This document shows positions 34,003-41,862 of a stretch of DNA of 64,000 bases, one piece after another. The stretch covers positions 124,001 through 188,000 of IMG/VR virus record IMGVR_UViG_2162886007_000107, one strand, 5' to 3'. The DNA comes from a virus. A program made the translations under genes and the position numbers. The notes below the pieces were generated by a model that had not been told where the DNA came from, did not search any database, and saw only the letters and a program-made list of their open reading frames with translations. Position 1 is the stretch's first letter, and each line of letters begins with the position of its first letter.

Positions 34003-36891
34003 ATGATTGTTCACGGTGGACCACCGCCCTTTATTGAAGAACCGAATCCTCGGTTTGGCGGAGTAATCAAAGCTCTCAATGAGTTTGCGACATTTGTTGC
34101 TGAGCGCACTGAGAACTTCAGTTCCTCCACGCAGGAACGGCTTATCGAGTTCACCCAAGAACTGGACGGGTTTGTTCGTGATGTAGCAATCCCTATCACC
34201 GATCACATCAGTGCAACTGGTGCGGTACACGGTGAAACCAAAGGAACCATCGGTCTGTCTCTCAAGGATAACTTCCGAGCGGCTACTTTGGCTGAACAGA
34301 TTGCTTTGGCTCGCGTTGACGCTTTTGTTACCTCCCAAGGCGCAAAGGCCGCTATCCAGGGTAATGCTGCCTCGTATGTGGCAAACAACTATCAGCAGAA
34401 TGACGTTATTCAAATGGCGTCGTACTTCTTCCCTGATGAATACCCCACCTTGGTTCCGACTGCTCCAGAGCCGGTACGTTTCTTCAATGGTGACGGTAAG
34501 AACAACACAGTATCGATGTTGCTTAACGGTGACCGTCTGGTACTGTCGGCTTTTCAACCTGCTGGTCGTTATCAGAGACAGAGTCTGTTCGTTTCTGGTC
34601 CAACTAACCAGATCGGTAAAACGCTGTTGCAGGAAGTGCAGAACGTTACCAGTTCTTATTCGGTAAATGGTTGGAACAACATTGCCGGACAGGGAGCAAA
34701 TGGTAAGGTTACTTTCTTCCACCCAATTGCTGACAAGAACATTTACGAGTTCGCTGACAACACCGGTCTTCCAGCAGTTGCCTCTAAAGCTCACCTGATT
34801 TATCAGAGCTTTGGTGGTGTTGTCTATAAAGGCATTGGTGCATCGGCTCAATATGTGGGTGACACCGAGCTGGCGATCGTTCAACGGTTCTTTAGCGTTA
34901 CAGCCTTGGCTACCAACCCTACCATGTCTAACGTGGTGGATACGAGCTATCAGGCAACGTACAAGACCCCAAGTGAAACTCGTACTGGTGCAATCCAGTC
35001 CACTCACAACTATCGTTTGGCGGACTTCTTCCAACTGCCTGCTGGTGCTACAGTTAAAGCAGTGACCAGTGTACCGATCAGTGTAAGCTTGTTCTGGCAT
35101 GCTCAGGATATTGAGGCTTATCTGTTTGTTGCCTGTCCTGTGATTGTTACCTTGGCAGATGGCAAATCTCGCCGGTTCATCCTGCGCTTTGTGGAATCGA
35201 TTCGCCCTGGTACTTTGCGTGCTGGTAGTAGTGGTGCGATTCAAACTCTTGGTCTGGGTGCTAAAGACATCATTGGTGCAGATCTGGCTATCCCTGCTGG
35301 TGCTACTTGGATTGAGCAAGATGATCCAAGCAACTTTAACTCCCCACTCTACAGTCCTGGTGCGGTATTGGCCAACGGCGAAGTAGTGAAGTCGCGGAGT
35401 GGTAAGTATGGGATCACAGTCAAGCGCTATAAGTCCAACTTTGCTGGGCTGCATGATTGGGTTCTGGGCAACCGTCCAGTGGTGCCGCTGTATGAAGCAC
35501 TTACTGAAACCAACGTCCCAGCCCGACACCTTACGTTTGGTCCTTTGCCAGAACGGATCATCCCTGTGCAACATTCGGGTGGTGACACGACGTTCCTGGC
35601 TTATGGTTTGGATATCGCCACCGGCCGTTACAACTGGCAGGAAGTTCGTTGGTCCATGACATCCATGGTTGGCGCTACTACCGGTAACAAGTTTGGTATC
35701 CGTAGTCCAGATTCTGTGACCGTGCAGAAGAACCTGTCGAAGATCCCTAACGGCGTTGTGTCGGTGTCTAACCTGAACGTAGACGGCATTACCGTAACCG
35801 GCTTGGCTTTCAACAAAGAAAACCAGTACAAGGCCTACACTACCTTCACCTACTCTAGTGGTGTGTTGGTGTTGGGTACTCCGGTTACCTTGTCTCCGTT
35901 GACGTTGTTTAGCCTGCAGGCTTCTGCTGCAATGGTAGTTACTCGTGCCAAAACAGTAAGTCCGTTGCCAGCAGTCGATGCTCAACGTGAAGCACAGATC
36001 CAGGTGTTCGCTATTAACGGAACCCGCGCTGTGTTCTTGTTGTCTGATGGTTTGTGCTATGCCGAAGTAGGCGTTGCTCCGTACACCATTACTAACGGTG
36101 TTCTTCTGCTTGACTTTGCCCCAAGTAACGGTGTGAGAACTGTTCCGGTAACTCCGGCAGTTGCTAGCCTTCCTGGTGTGAGTCGTGAGTCGAAGTCCAA
36201 CGATGGTGTGGAAATGGAGTTCAGTGACCTGCTGGCTAGCCAGGATGGTGTTGGATACTCGATGGTGGTGACTCGTCCATTTGGTAACCTGTATGGCGAT
36301 GTCTCGTTCACCATTCAAGACGTATCTGTTCCCGCCCCTGTCATTACTGGAGTCAAGGCCAACAACGCTAAGCTCTACCGCAATGATCAGGCAATTGACA
36401 TGGTAGATCAACCCTACCCACCTTTTGCAATTCCTCGTAAAGGACTGTTCCAATATGACCCGACTAACTCGGAGGTTACAACAAACTGCTTTAACGTCGC
36501 TACTCCTGCTCAAACCGTTGACCCGTTCGACGTTAACGAAGCAGGGTGGGTTCGAGTCCCGGCCGGCGCCAAAGTCATCCTCAATGGCCGTGGGTATTAC
36601 CTCAACCGTGATTACCCTGTAAAGGTTAATCCGACTGGTGTGACGTATTGCTATCTGTCCCGTCAAGGCGACACGTTGCAAGCAATCGGTTCTCCGATTA
36701 TTCGGGAAACCAGTAACAACGAAGTATTGTTTGGTATCTCTACCAATGGCGTGCTGAGTGTTAGCAATAACTACTTGGTACTGGACCGTCACCTGGTTAG
36801 TAGTACTCGCCGTGGTTCGGCTGTCCCTTACTTTGAAGATGATGGTGGTAACGGACCTAACAAGTTCTTTACCAATCGAGACCGCATCTAA
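34003..36891 (+). CDS. tail fibre protein C (962 aa)
   Basis: ATG at 34003 after ACTAGGAGA. The N-terminus differs from A and B: a helical segment (residues 15-65), then ATGAVHGETKGTIGLSLKDN, another version of the fibre H.xTK..IGL..N motif. A long beta-rich shaft and body follow. The C-terminal ~110 residues are related to the ends of A and B (VPAGAKVILNGRGYYL; RRGSAVPYFEDDGG; FFTNRDRI). It therefore shares the distal domain but not the same base domain, and may attach differently. A convergent hairpin separates it from the spike-like gene. Confidence 0.8.
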   Translation: MIVHGGPPPFIEEPNPRFGGVIKALNEFATFVAERTENFSSSTQERLIEFTQELDGFVRDVAIPITDHISATGAVHGETKGTIGLSLKDNFRAATLAEQIALARVDAFVTSQGAKAAIQGNAASYVANNYQQNDVIQMASYFFPDEYPTLVPTAPEPVRFFNGDGKNNTVSMLLNGDRLVLSAFQPAGRYQRQSLFVSGPTNQIGKTLLQEVQNVTSSYSVNGWNNIAGQGANGKVTFFHPIADKNIYEFADNTGLPAVASKAHLIYQSFGGVVYKGIGASAQYVGDTELAIVQRFFSVTALATNPTMSNVVDTSYQATYKTPSETRTGAIQSTHNYRLADFFQLPAGATVKAVTSVPISVSLFWHAQDIEAYLFVACPVIVTLADGKSRRFILRFVESIRPGTLRAGSSGAIQTLGLGAKDIIGADLAIPAGATWIEQDDPSNFNSPLYSPGAVLANGEVVKSRSGKYGITVKRYKSNFAGLHDWVLGNRPVVPLYEALTETNVPARHLTFGPLPERIIPVQHSGGDTTFLAYGLDIATGRYNWQEVRWSMTSMVGATTGNKFGIRSPDSVTVQKNLSKIPNGVVSVSNLNVDGITVTGLAFNKENQYKAYTTFTYSSGVLVLGTPVTLSPLTLFSLQASAAMVVTRAKTVSPLPAVDAQREAQIQVFAINGTRAVFLLSDGLCYAEVGVAPYTITNGVLLLDFAPSNGVRTVPVTPAVASLPGVSRESKSNDGVEMEFSDLLASQDGVGYSMVVTRPFGNLYGDVSFTIQDVSVPAPVITGVKANNAKLYRNDQAIDMVDQPYPPFAIPRKGLFQYDPTNSEVTTNCFNVATPAQTVDPFDVNEAGWVRVPAGAKVILNGRGYYLNRDYPVKVNPTGVTYCYLSRQGDTLQAIGSPIIRETSNNEVLFGISTNGVLSVSNNYLVLDRHLVSSTRRGSAVPYFEDDGGNGPNKFFTNRDRI

Positions 36892-36905
36892 AGCAGTTAT
36901 AACCC

Positions 36906-36938
36906 CTACCCCTACTCCCACTGAGGGAGTAGGGGTAG
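36906..36938. terminator. bidirectional terminator between fibre and spike genes
   Basis: CTACCCCTACTCCC (36906-36919) pairs with GGGAGTAGGGGTAG (36925-36938), a perfect 14-bp stem between convergent genes. Confidence 0.82.
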
Positions 36939-36947
36939 TAAGGTTAC

Positions 36948-37943
36948 TTATGGAAGTGGCGTTGACGTAACTCCGTTGCCGCCTTGCACACCGCCGTGAA
37001 TATGTAGATTGAGACTGATAATAGCAGTCCGTACATCAGTAAGGCCAATAACAGTCCCAGTACTAACAGTGTTGCCAGTCCGGTCAACATCGCCCGTATG
37101 CGTGTACATCCCCGTTTGATCAAAGTTACCTTCCTGTTTATAGTTACCAACTTGTTCGGTGTTGCCGGTGTGTTCTTTGTTGCCCTTCCATTTGGTAAGA
37201 AGAATATCGATGAAAGCTTCTTGAGCTTGTATTCTAAGAGTCTTTGTTTTGAGGTTGACTTCATTGTCAGCAAACAAATTGAACTTGTCCGGAAGGTACA
37301 GGTTGCAAATCTGTTTGATGATGTTGAAAACAGCACCGTCTCGGTTGGTGTAAGTGAATGACCGTTCAATGTCATCGAACTTGAGATAACTGCCTTCGTT
37401 ACCCGCCCAACTGATGGTCCCGTTCTGTCCATCAAGAATGACGTCAAAGCGAGTAGGCTCACCGTTAGCCATACTGGTACGAGCAGTCATGATGCCGGTA
37501 CGAGTGTCAACCTTCATCACGTAGAAGTTATCCACGTTGAAGTCAGCGTTGGCATCCAGGGTAGGGTTAGCACTCCAACCCCACATGACCGACTCCATAC
37601 GGAACGTGTTGGGGTTTACGCCGTCTAGAGTCCAGTAGTAGGTGTTACCCCCTTGTACTGTGTAGATCGCTACAGGAGTGCCTTCCCGTACGTCAGGAGA
37701 GGTAATCCGGTTGCTGTCATCCATTCGCTTCCAAGTAGCTGGAATAGCGTTACTCTTTAACGTGTTACTCGATACATCCTCGCCAAAAGCGTTTTTACTC
37801 TTACGTTCAACCTGTTCAACTTTAGCAGCTACCCGTCCTTCAGCATGAGGAAACATACTGGGTAGATAGACCATAATGTCGTTGGTATTGGTGTCCTTGG
37901 TAGCAGCTACCTGACCCACACCTAAAAACTGCAATAAACTCAT
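36948..37943 (-). CDS. baseplate spike / tail-puncturing protein, gpV-like (331 aa)
   Basis: A 331-residue leftward protein. The first ~100 residues look like an OB-type domain (MVYLPSMFPHAEGRV...). After a beta-rich middle, residues about 260-310 form a run of short strands rich in T, G, N and Q (KWKGNKEHTGNTEQVGNYKQ and similar), typical of a triple-stranded beta-helix needle. The end contains LNLHIHGGVQGG, like the HxHGG tip or terminal segment of phage P2 gpV/T4 gp5-type spikes. It would pierce the outer membrane on contraction. The location beside the fibre genes agrees. Confidence 0.7.
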   Translation of the reverse strand: MSLLQFLGVGQVAATKDTNTNDIMVYLPSMFPHAEGRVAAKVEQVERKSKNAFGEDVSSNTLKSNAIPATWKRMDDSNRITSPDVREGTPVAIYTVQGGNTYYWTLDGVNPNTFRMESVMWGWSANPTLDANADFNVDNFYVMKVDTRTGIMTARTSMANGEPTRFDVILDGQNGTISWAGNEGSYLKFDDIERSFTYTNRDGAVFNIIKQICNLYLPDKFNLFADNEVNLKTKTLRIQAQEAFIDILLTKWKGNKEHTGNTEQVGNYKQEGNFDQTGMYTHTGDVDRTGNTVSTGTVIGLTDVRTAIISLNLHIHGGVQGGNGVTSTPLP

Positions 37944-38000
37944 ACAACGGACCCCATACTTTAGAGTGGGATGAATACGTGGGATTAGGGAATCTATACC

Positions 38001-40469
38001 ATGCTTAAAAAGCTTATACTGGAAAATTACATTCCACTGTTATCCAGCGGTATCACTTCTGTCGAATTAGACATTAAGGGGATGGTGAACCTTTTCATCG
38101 CTCCCTCGGGGACTGGTAAAACAAGTATTCTGAAAGAACTCCATGCATTGCCACCTGAGAACGGTAATTACAAACAAGGTCGCAAGTATGTTGAGATCCA
38201 GCATCAAGGTAAGTTGTTTAAGTTGGATTCCAGAACCGGAGTAGGTAACGGACACAGTTTCAAGATTGGGGATGGTCCTGAACTGAACACTGGAGGAACT
38301 TTCAGTGCGCAGAAGGAACTGGTCTTCAACTACCTTGGTCGTATGAACTCTGATATTGTTAAAGTACTCAACGGATTGAAGATTCTTGATCGCTTATCAG
38401 CAATGTCGCCTAACCGTCGTAAAGATATCATCATGGCTGTGTATCCGAATGATACCAGTGAAGCACTTGATGTGTATCAAAAGCTCAAGACCGAACGTAA
38501 TGAGCTTAAGGCGACTATTAAAAATCAGGTAGCACGATTCACCGCGGAGAATGCAAAGCTTCAGCAGATCACCGCGACTGGTACAGCAGAACTGGAAGCA
38601 CGTATTAAACTCATTGACGAAGATGTAGCGAAGTCGTTGATGATGCGTGGTGAGTTGGCTAACATCAAAGCCAATCCAGAACTGCGGGTCAAGATGGAAC
38701 GATTCAACTTCCTTACAGACAAACTCTTGGTTAACAAACTGGGTGGTGGCCTGCATACGGAAGAAGAGTTGGTTAATGCATTGGGTACAGCTCAGAGTCT
38801 GATGGAAACTCATCAAGACCAGATGAATGTACTTAAGGGCATCATTGCTGAACACAGTGAGTTCTTGGATGGACTGGAGGATCTGTTAAAAGATCCAGAA
38901 GCCTTCCGTGAGCAAGCCAGGCATTTAGAAGAAGACATGGTGCGGACCAATCTTGGTTTGAGCCAGTATGATCAACTTCTTTTGCGAGCAGACGTATTTA
39001 ACGATCCAGATACACCTTTAGACGGCCTACAGCACATCGTAGAAGCGTTTAAAACTTACTTGAATGACGTTGTCATGGCCAGCAGTGAAGACCTCACTAG
39101 AGCCACTTACAGGAAGTATCTGACTGATGATGAAGAACTGGGTAACCTTATCCGGAACCGCACTAATCAGTTAGAAGACTTGCGTCATAAGCTCAAGCAT
39201 TATCAGTCGATGGATCATGTTGAGTGTCCAGACTGTAACAGTAAGTTCAAGGTGGGTGTAACTCAGCAGGATATTGAGCGTCTGCAAGGTGACATTGTTC
39301 TAGCCACAGAGTTCTTGGAGACTTGTAAAGCGCGGAAAGAAAAGCTTCGTGCCAAGATCGACAATGATGCTGAGTGGTATCGTGGGATGAACAACTTGTA
39401 CGACTTCGTAAGAAGTAACGCGCAGGTTCGTTGCTTGCCGGAACTGGTCAAGGCTTACAACATCGGCAAAGCACCTTCTAATGTACTGTGTAACGTCCTT
39501 AGTGCTTACGTAGAGAGCGTTGAGCTTAAGCGTTACAAAGCAGTACTGGCCGAAGAAGAAAAGATCGTTAAGAGCCGTTTGGACTTAATCAACCGAGAAG
39601 GTCTGACAGACACTGCCGAATACGTAACCCGTAAAGAAGCAGAGTTGTCCAAGTCGACTGGGTTGATGCAGTACTATCAAGGTAAGGTAACTACTCTTAC
39701 TGCGGAACTTAATAACGTCAGGTTCTACCAGCGTGATCTGGAAGAGCTGCGTTCACTGCGTCGTGAGATCTTTGCAGACTTTGCTAACCAGGCTAACGTC
39801 AAGCTGCGTGGTGCATTGGATGAACACGTCAGCCAGCTTCAAAGCGAAAAGAAAGAAGCCATGATGGGGTTGATTAGCGCCAGCAGTCTAACTGCGGTAG
39901 TACAATCCATCTCAGCCGACATTGAAATGAAGAAACGTCGGTTGGCTATCGTTGAAGTATGGATGGACGGCATTTGTCCTAATAAAGGTTTGATCGGTAA
40001 GCTGATGGGCGATTTCATTAATTCCCTCTGTGGGAACATTAATGCGACCATCAAACGTTTCTGGAACACTACTTTGTACATCAAGCCATGTGCAAAAGAG
40101 AACGGTGACCTGAACTACAAATTCCCGGTAGTAACTGGGGATAAGGAACCAACTCCAGACGTCAGCGATTGCAGTGGTGGTGAAACCGATGCAGTTGACT
40201 GGGCTTTCCGATTTGTTCTTATGGATTACGTGGGCTTCCCTTTCCCGTTGGTATTGGATGAGGTGGGTATCACGTTCGATGAAATCAAAAGGGGTCGATT
40301 CTTGGACTTCCTCAAAGATTACACCATGGGCAAGAACCCGCGTCAGCTCTTTATGGCTTCGCACTACTTCGCTCAATACGGTGTTTTCAACAAGCCGAAC
40401 ATCATTGGTTTACGACACGAGGGACTCACCTTACCAGGCCAGGCCAACACGAATACTGTGATTGCGTAG
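38001..40469 (+). CDS. SbcC/Rad50-type recombination ATPase (T4 gp46-like)
   Basis: An 822-residue SMC-family ATPase. Walker A APSGTGKTS at residues 34-42; long coiled coils at about 150-400 and 425-640; a zinc-hook CPDC (Cys409, Cys412) between them; an ABC signature-like SDCSGGETDAVDWAFRF near residue 722; Walker B LVLDEVG near 752; and an H-loop-like MASHYF near 782. Such proteins pair with an SbcD/Mre11 nuclease (T4 gp47) to process DNA ends for recombination-dependent replication. No nuclease partner gene is in this window. It starts the long rightward block, divergent from the spike gene with 57 bases between. Confidence 0.85.
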   Translation: MLKKLILENYIPLLSSGITSVELDIKGMVNLFIAPSGTGKTSILKELHALPPENGNYKQGRKYVEIQHQGKLFKLDSRTGVGNGHSFKIGDGPELNTGGTFSAQKELVFNYLGRMNSDIVKVLNGLKILDRLSAMSPNRRKDIIMAVYPNDTSEALDVYQKLKTERNELKATIKNQVARFTAENAKLQQITATGTAELEARIKLIDEDVAKSLMMRGELANIKANPELRVKMERFNFLTDKLLVNKLGGGLHTEEELVNALGTAQSLMETHQDQMNVLKGIIAEHSEFLDGLEDLLKDPEAFREQARHLEEDMVRTNLGLSQYDQLLLRADVFNDPDTPLDGLQHIVEAFKTYLNDVVMASSEDLTRATYRKYLTDDEELGNLIRNRTNQLEDLRHKLKHYQSMDHVECPDCNSKFKVGVTQQDIERLQGDIVLATEFLETCKARKEKLRAKIDNDAEWYRGMNNLYDFVRSNAQVRCLPELVKAYNIGKAPSNVLCNVLSAYVESVELKRYKAVLAEEEKIVKSRLDLINREGLTDTAEYVTRKEAELSKSTGLMQYYQGKVTTLTAELNNVRFYQRDLEELRSLRREIFADFANQANVKLRGALDEHVSQLQSEKKEAMMGLISASSLTAVVQSISADIEMKKRRLAIVEVWMDGICPNKGLIGKLMGDFINSLCGNINATIKRFWNTTLYIKPCAKENGDLNYKFPVVTGDKEPTPDVSDCSGGETDAVDWAFRFVLMDYVGFPFPLVLDEVGITFDEIKRGRFLDFLKDYTMGKNPRQLFMASHYFAQYGVFNKPNIIGLRHEGLTLPGQANTNTVIA

Positions 40470-40481
40470 GAAAATAACAGA

Positions 40482-40492
40482 CCTACATTATC
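40482..40492 (+). promoter_or_regulatory. weak early-type promoter candidate (CCTACATTATC)
   Basis: Resembles the CCTAAATTATT elements at 8.06 and 54.85 kb and sits between the SbcC-type gene and the next small gene. It lacks the exact TATATTAC core, so this is tentative. Confidence 0.3.
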
Positions 40493-40504
40493 TGGTTAGT
40501 GTTA

Positions 40505-40528
40505 GGAGAACGGATTCGTCTGTTCTCC
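40505..40528 (+). other. leader hairpin with TTCG loop
   Basis: GGAGAACGGA (40505-40514) and TCTGTTCTCC (40519-40528) form a 10-bp stem with one G-T pair around TTCG, a stable RNA tetraloop sequence. No T-run follows; it lies in the 123-base gap before ATG 40593. Confidence 0.5.
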
Positions 40529-40592
40529 GGTAAGGTTAGTCAAAACTCTATGGGTCTTAAGCCAATTCCTAACTATTCCGGAGTATCTCCTA

Positions 40593-40865
40593 ATGCAACT
40601 CTCAGTATCCGTAACGCAAGATGATGTGGGGGCTCTGGTTCCCTCACCGATGGGGCATGGCGTTGCTTACGTCACCATCAACCACAACGATTCGCCGAAG
40701 AGTGCAATCATCAGTTTTGCTGGCATTAACCAGGCGGTCGCTACATTCGATGACTTCGGTACTCGTGCGCTGACCTACAACCTGCTTAACCCAGGCGCCT
40801 GTATGGTCATTCAGCGGTCTGTGGAAAACATCATCGAACACATGAATAACAACATGTTGGGGTGA
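40593..40865 (+). CDS. small protein of unknown function (90 aa)
   Basis: ATG at 40593 with CGGAGTA upstream. The 90-residue protein is beta-rich in the first half and ends in an amphipathic helix (IQRSVENIIEHMNNNML). It precedes the nucleotidyltransferase-like pair by 4 bases and is probably translated with it, so it may be an accessory or partner. No known motif. Confidence 0.75.
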   Translation: MQLSVSVTQDDVGALVPSPMGHGVAYVTINHNDSPKSAIISFAGINQAVATFDDFGTRALTYNLLNPGACMVIQRSVENIIEHMNNNMLG

Positions 40866-40869
40866 GTCT

Positions 40870-41307
40870 ATGTCTCTGGATCGCGCTGCTGTAATTCGTA
40901 ATGCTAAACAACTGGCTGTTAGTCTTGGTCTTGACCCCAAGAATGTAGTACTTTCTGCCGGTTCCGCTTTGGTGTTGATGGGGCTTCGAAAAACTACCAG
41001 TGACTTGGATGTTGACGTTCCTAAAGAGTTCTTTGAAAAGCAGAAAGCACGGAAAGGAGCCAAACAAGGCATTATCGGTGAATACGTTGAATGGGATGGG
41101 ATCACTGATCTTCACCCTATCCTGTCAGAGTCAACTGTGGGGAAGGTAACAGTTGACTATGAAGGTGTGCGTGTTTACCACCCGGAATACCTTCTTGCTG
41201 TAAAAGAAGTAATGGTTGCTCACCCTGATCGCCAGCAGGATAAGGCTGCTCAGGATCGTAAAGACATCAAAGCGCTCAAAGAACTTTTGGAGCGTGTAGA
41301 AGCATAA
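40870..41307 (+). CDS. nucleotidyltransferase-fold protein, copy 1 (145 aa)
   Basis: A 145-residue protein with the minimal nucleotidyltransferase signature: a GS motif and acidic pair in SAGSALVLMGLRKTTSDLDV (residues about 30-49), then a possible third acidic strand, KVTVDYEG. The C-terminal half carries a helix with HPEYLLAVKEVM, typical of AbiEii/MNT-like small nucleotidyltransferases that use the PEYLLAxK segment. All metal-binding acids appear present, so it may transfer a nucleotide to RNA or protein. Members of this superfamily occur in toxin-antitoxin, abortive infection and RNA-repair systems. The target here is unknown. Next to a diverged copy. Confidence 0.68.
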   Translation: MSLDRAAVIRNAKQLAVSLGLDPKNVVLSAGSALVLMGLRKTTSDLDVDVPKEFFEKQKARKGAKQGIIGEYVEWDGITDLHPILSESTVGKVTVDYEGVRVYHPEYLLAVKEVMVAHPDRQQDKAAQDRKDIKALKELLERVEA

Positions 41308-41333
41308 CGTAAACCTCTGCCAAGGCATCTTAA

Positions 41334-41789
41334 ATGTCCAAGAAAATCACTTCCGTCAACCACGTGAACGAACTTGTTTACTCTTTCGCCAATGTCCATC
41401 AGGTTCCTGTTACGGATATGGTAGTGGGAGGCGGCGCTGCCCTCATGGCGCATGGATTGCGTGATGAGACTGATGACATCAACGTATGGATCGAAGAAGG
41501 TTATTTCGCTCGCCTGGCTGAACGTGAGAAGGTTATCTGTCACCCAATGACTGATACTGCTTTCAAGATCGATCATGCCGGTATCGAATTCTGGATTCGC
41601 AAGCTCAACCCGTATCACCAGTATGAACGCCTGGGGGTTCTGGAGGTTTACGGAGTGCTTGCACTGATCGTTCAGAAGCGTGGCGGTATTCTCCGTCCTG
41701 AACGACCAAAGGTCAAACGAGATCAAGATCGGGAAGACCTGATCAAACTCGACGTGATCTATCGCGAACGTAACAAAGTTTACGCTTGA
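41334..41789 (+). CDS. nucleotidyltransferase-fold protein, copy 2, partly degenerate (151 aa)
   Basis: Clearly related to the gene before it: VVGGGAALMAHGLRDETDDI then NVWI matches LSAGSALVLMGLRKTTSDLD then VDV. The second acid of the DxD pair is replaced by Asn (DIN), and the GS motif is GG. A third acid may be supplied by GIEFWI. The C-terminal helix region (VLEVYGVLALIVQK) follows the same plan. It may be a pseudo-enzyme regulating copy 1, or bind nucleotides or RNA without catalysis. ATG at 41334, 26 bases after copy 1. Confidence 0.65.
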   Translation: MSKKITSVNHVNELVYSFANVHQVPVTDMVVGGGAALMAHGLRDETDDINVWIEEGYFARLAEREKVICHPMTDTAFKIDHAGIEFWIRKLNPYHQYERLGVLEVYGVLALIVQKRGGILRPERPKVKRDQDREDLIKLDVIYRERNKVYA

Positions 41790-41795
41790 GTATTA

Positions 41796-41824
41796 CCTGG
41801 CAGCCCTCATAAGGGGCTGCCAGG
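41796..41824 (+). terminator. hairpin terminator candidate
   Basis: CCTGGCAGCCC (41796-41806) pairs with GGGCTGCCAGG (41814-41824). No T-run follows closely. Confidence 0.65.
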
Positions 41825-41862
41825 CTACCCTTATAGCTGCTATTTCAAATTTCGAGGTTCCT

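Noticed and set aside
36541-36570. tRNA-like T-arm sequence (GGTTCGAGTCCCGGCC)
   Set aside because: Lies inside the fibre C gene and no acceptor, D or anticodon stems can be drawn around it.
33889-36921. Open frame of 1010 codons antisense to tail fibre C
   Set aside because: Mirrors the codon pattern of the fibre gene, which has a proper start and recognised fibre motifs; no independent signals.
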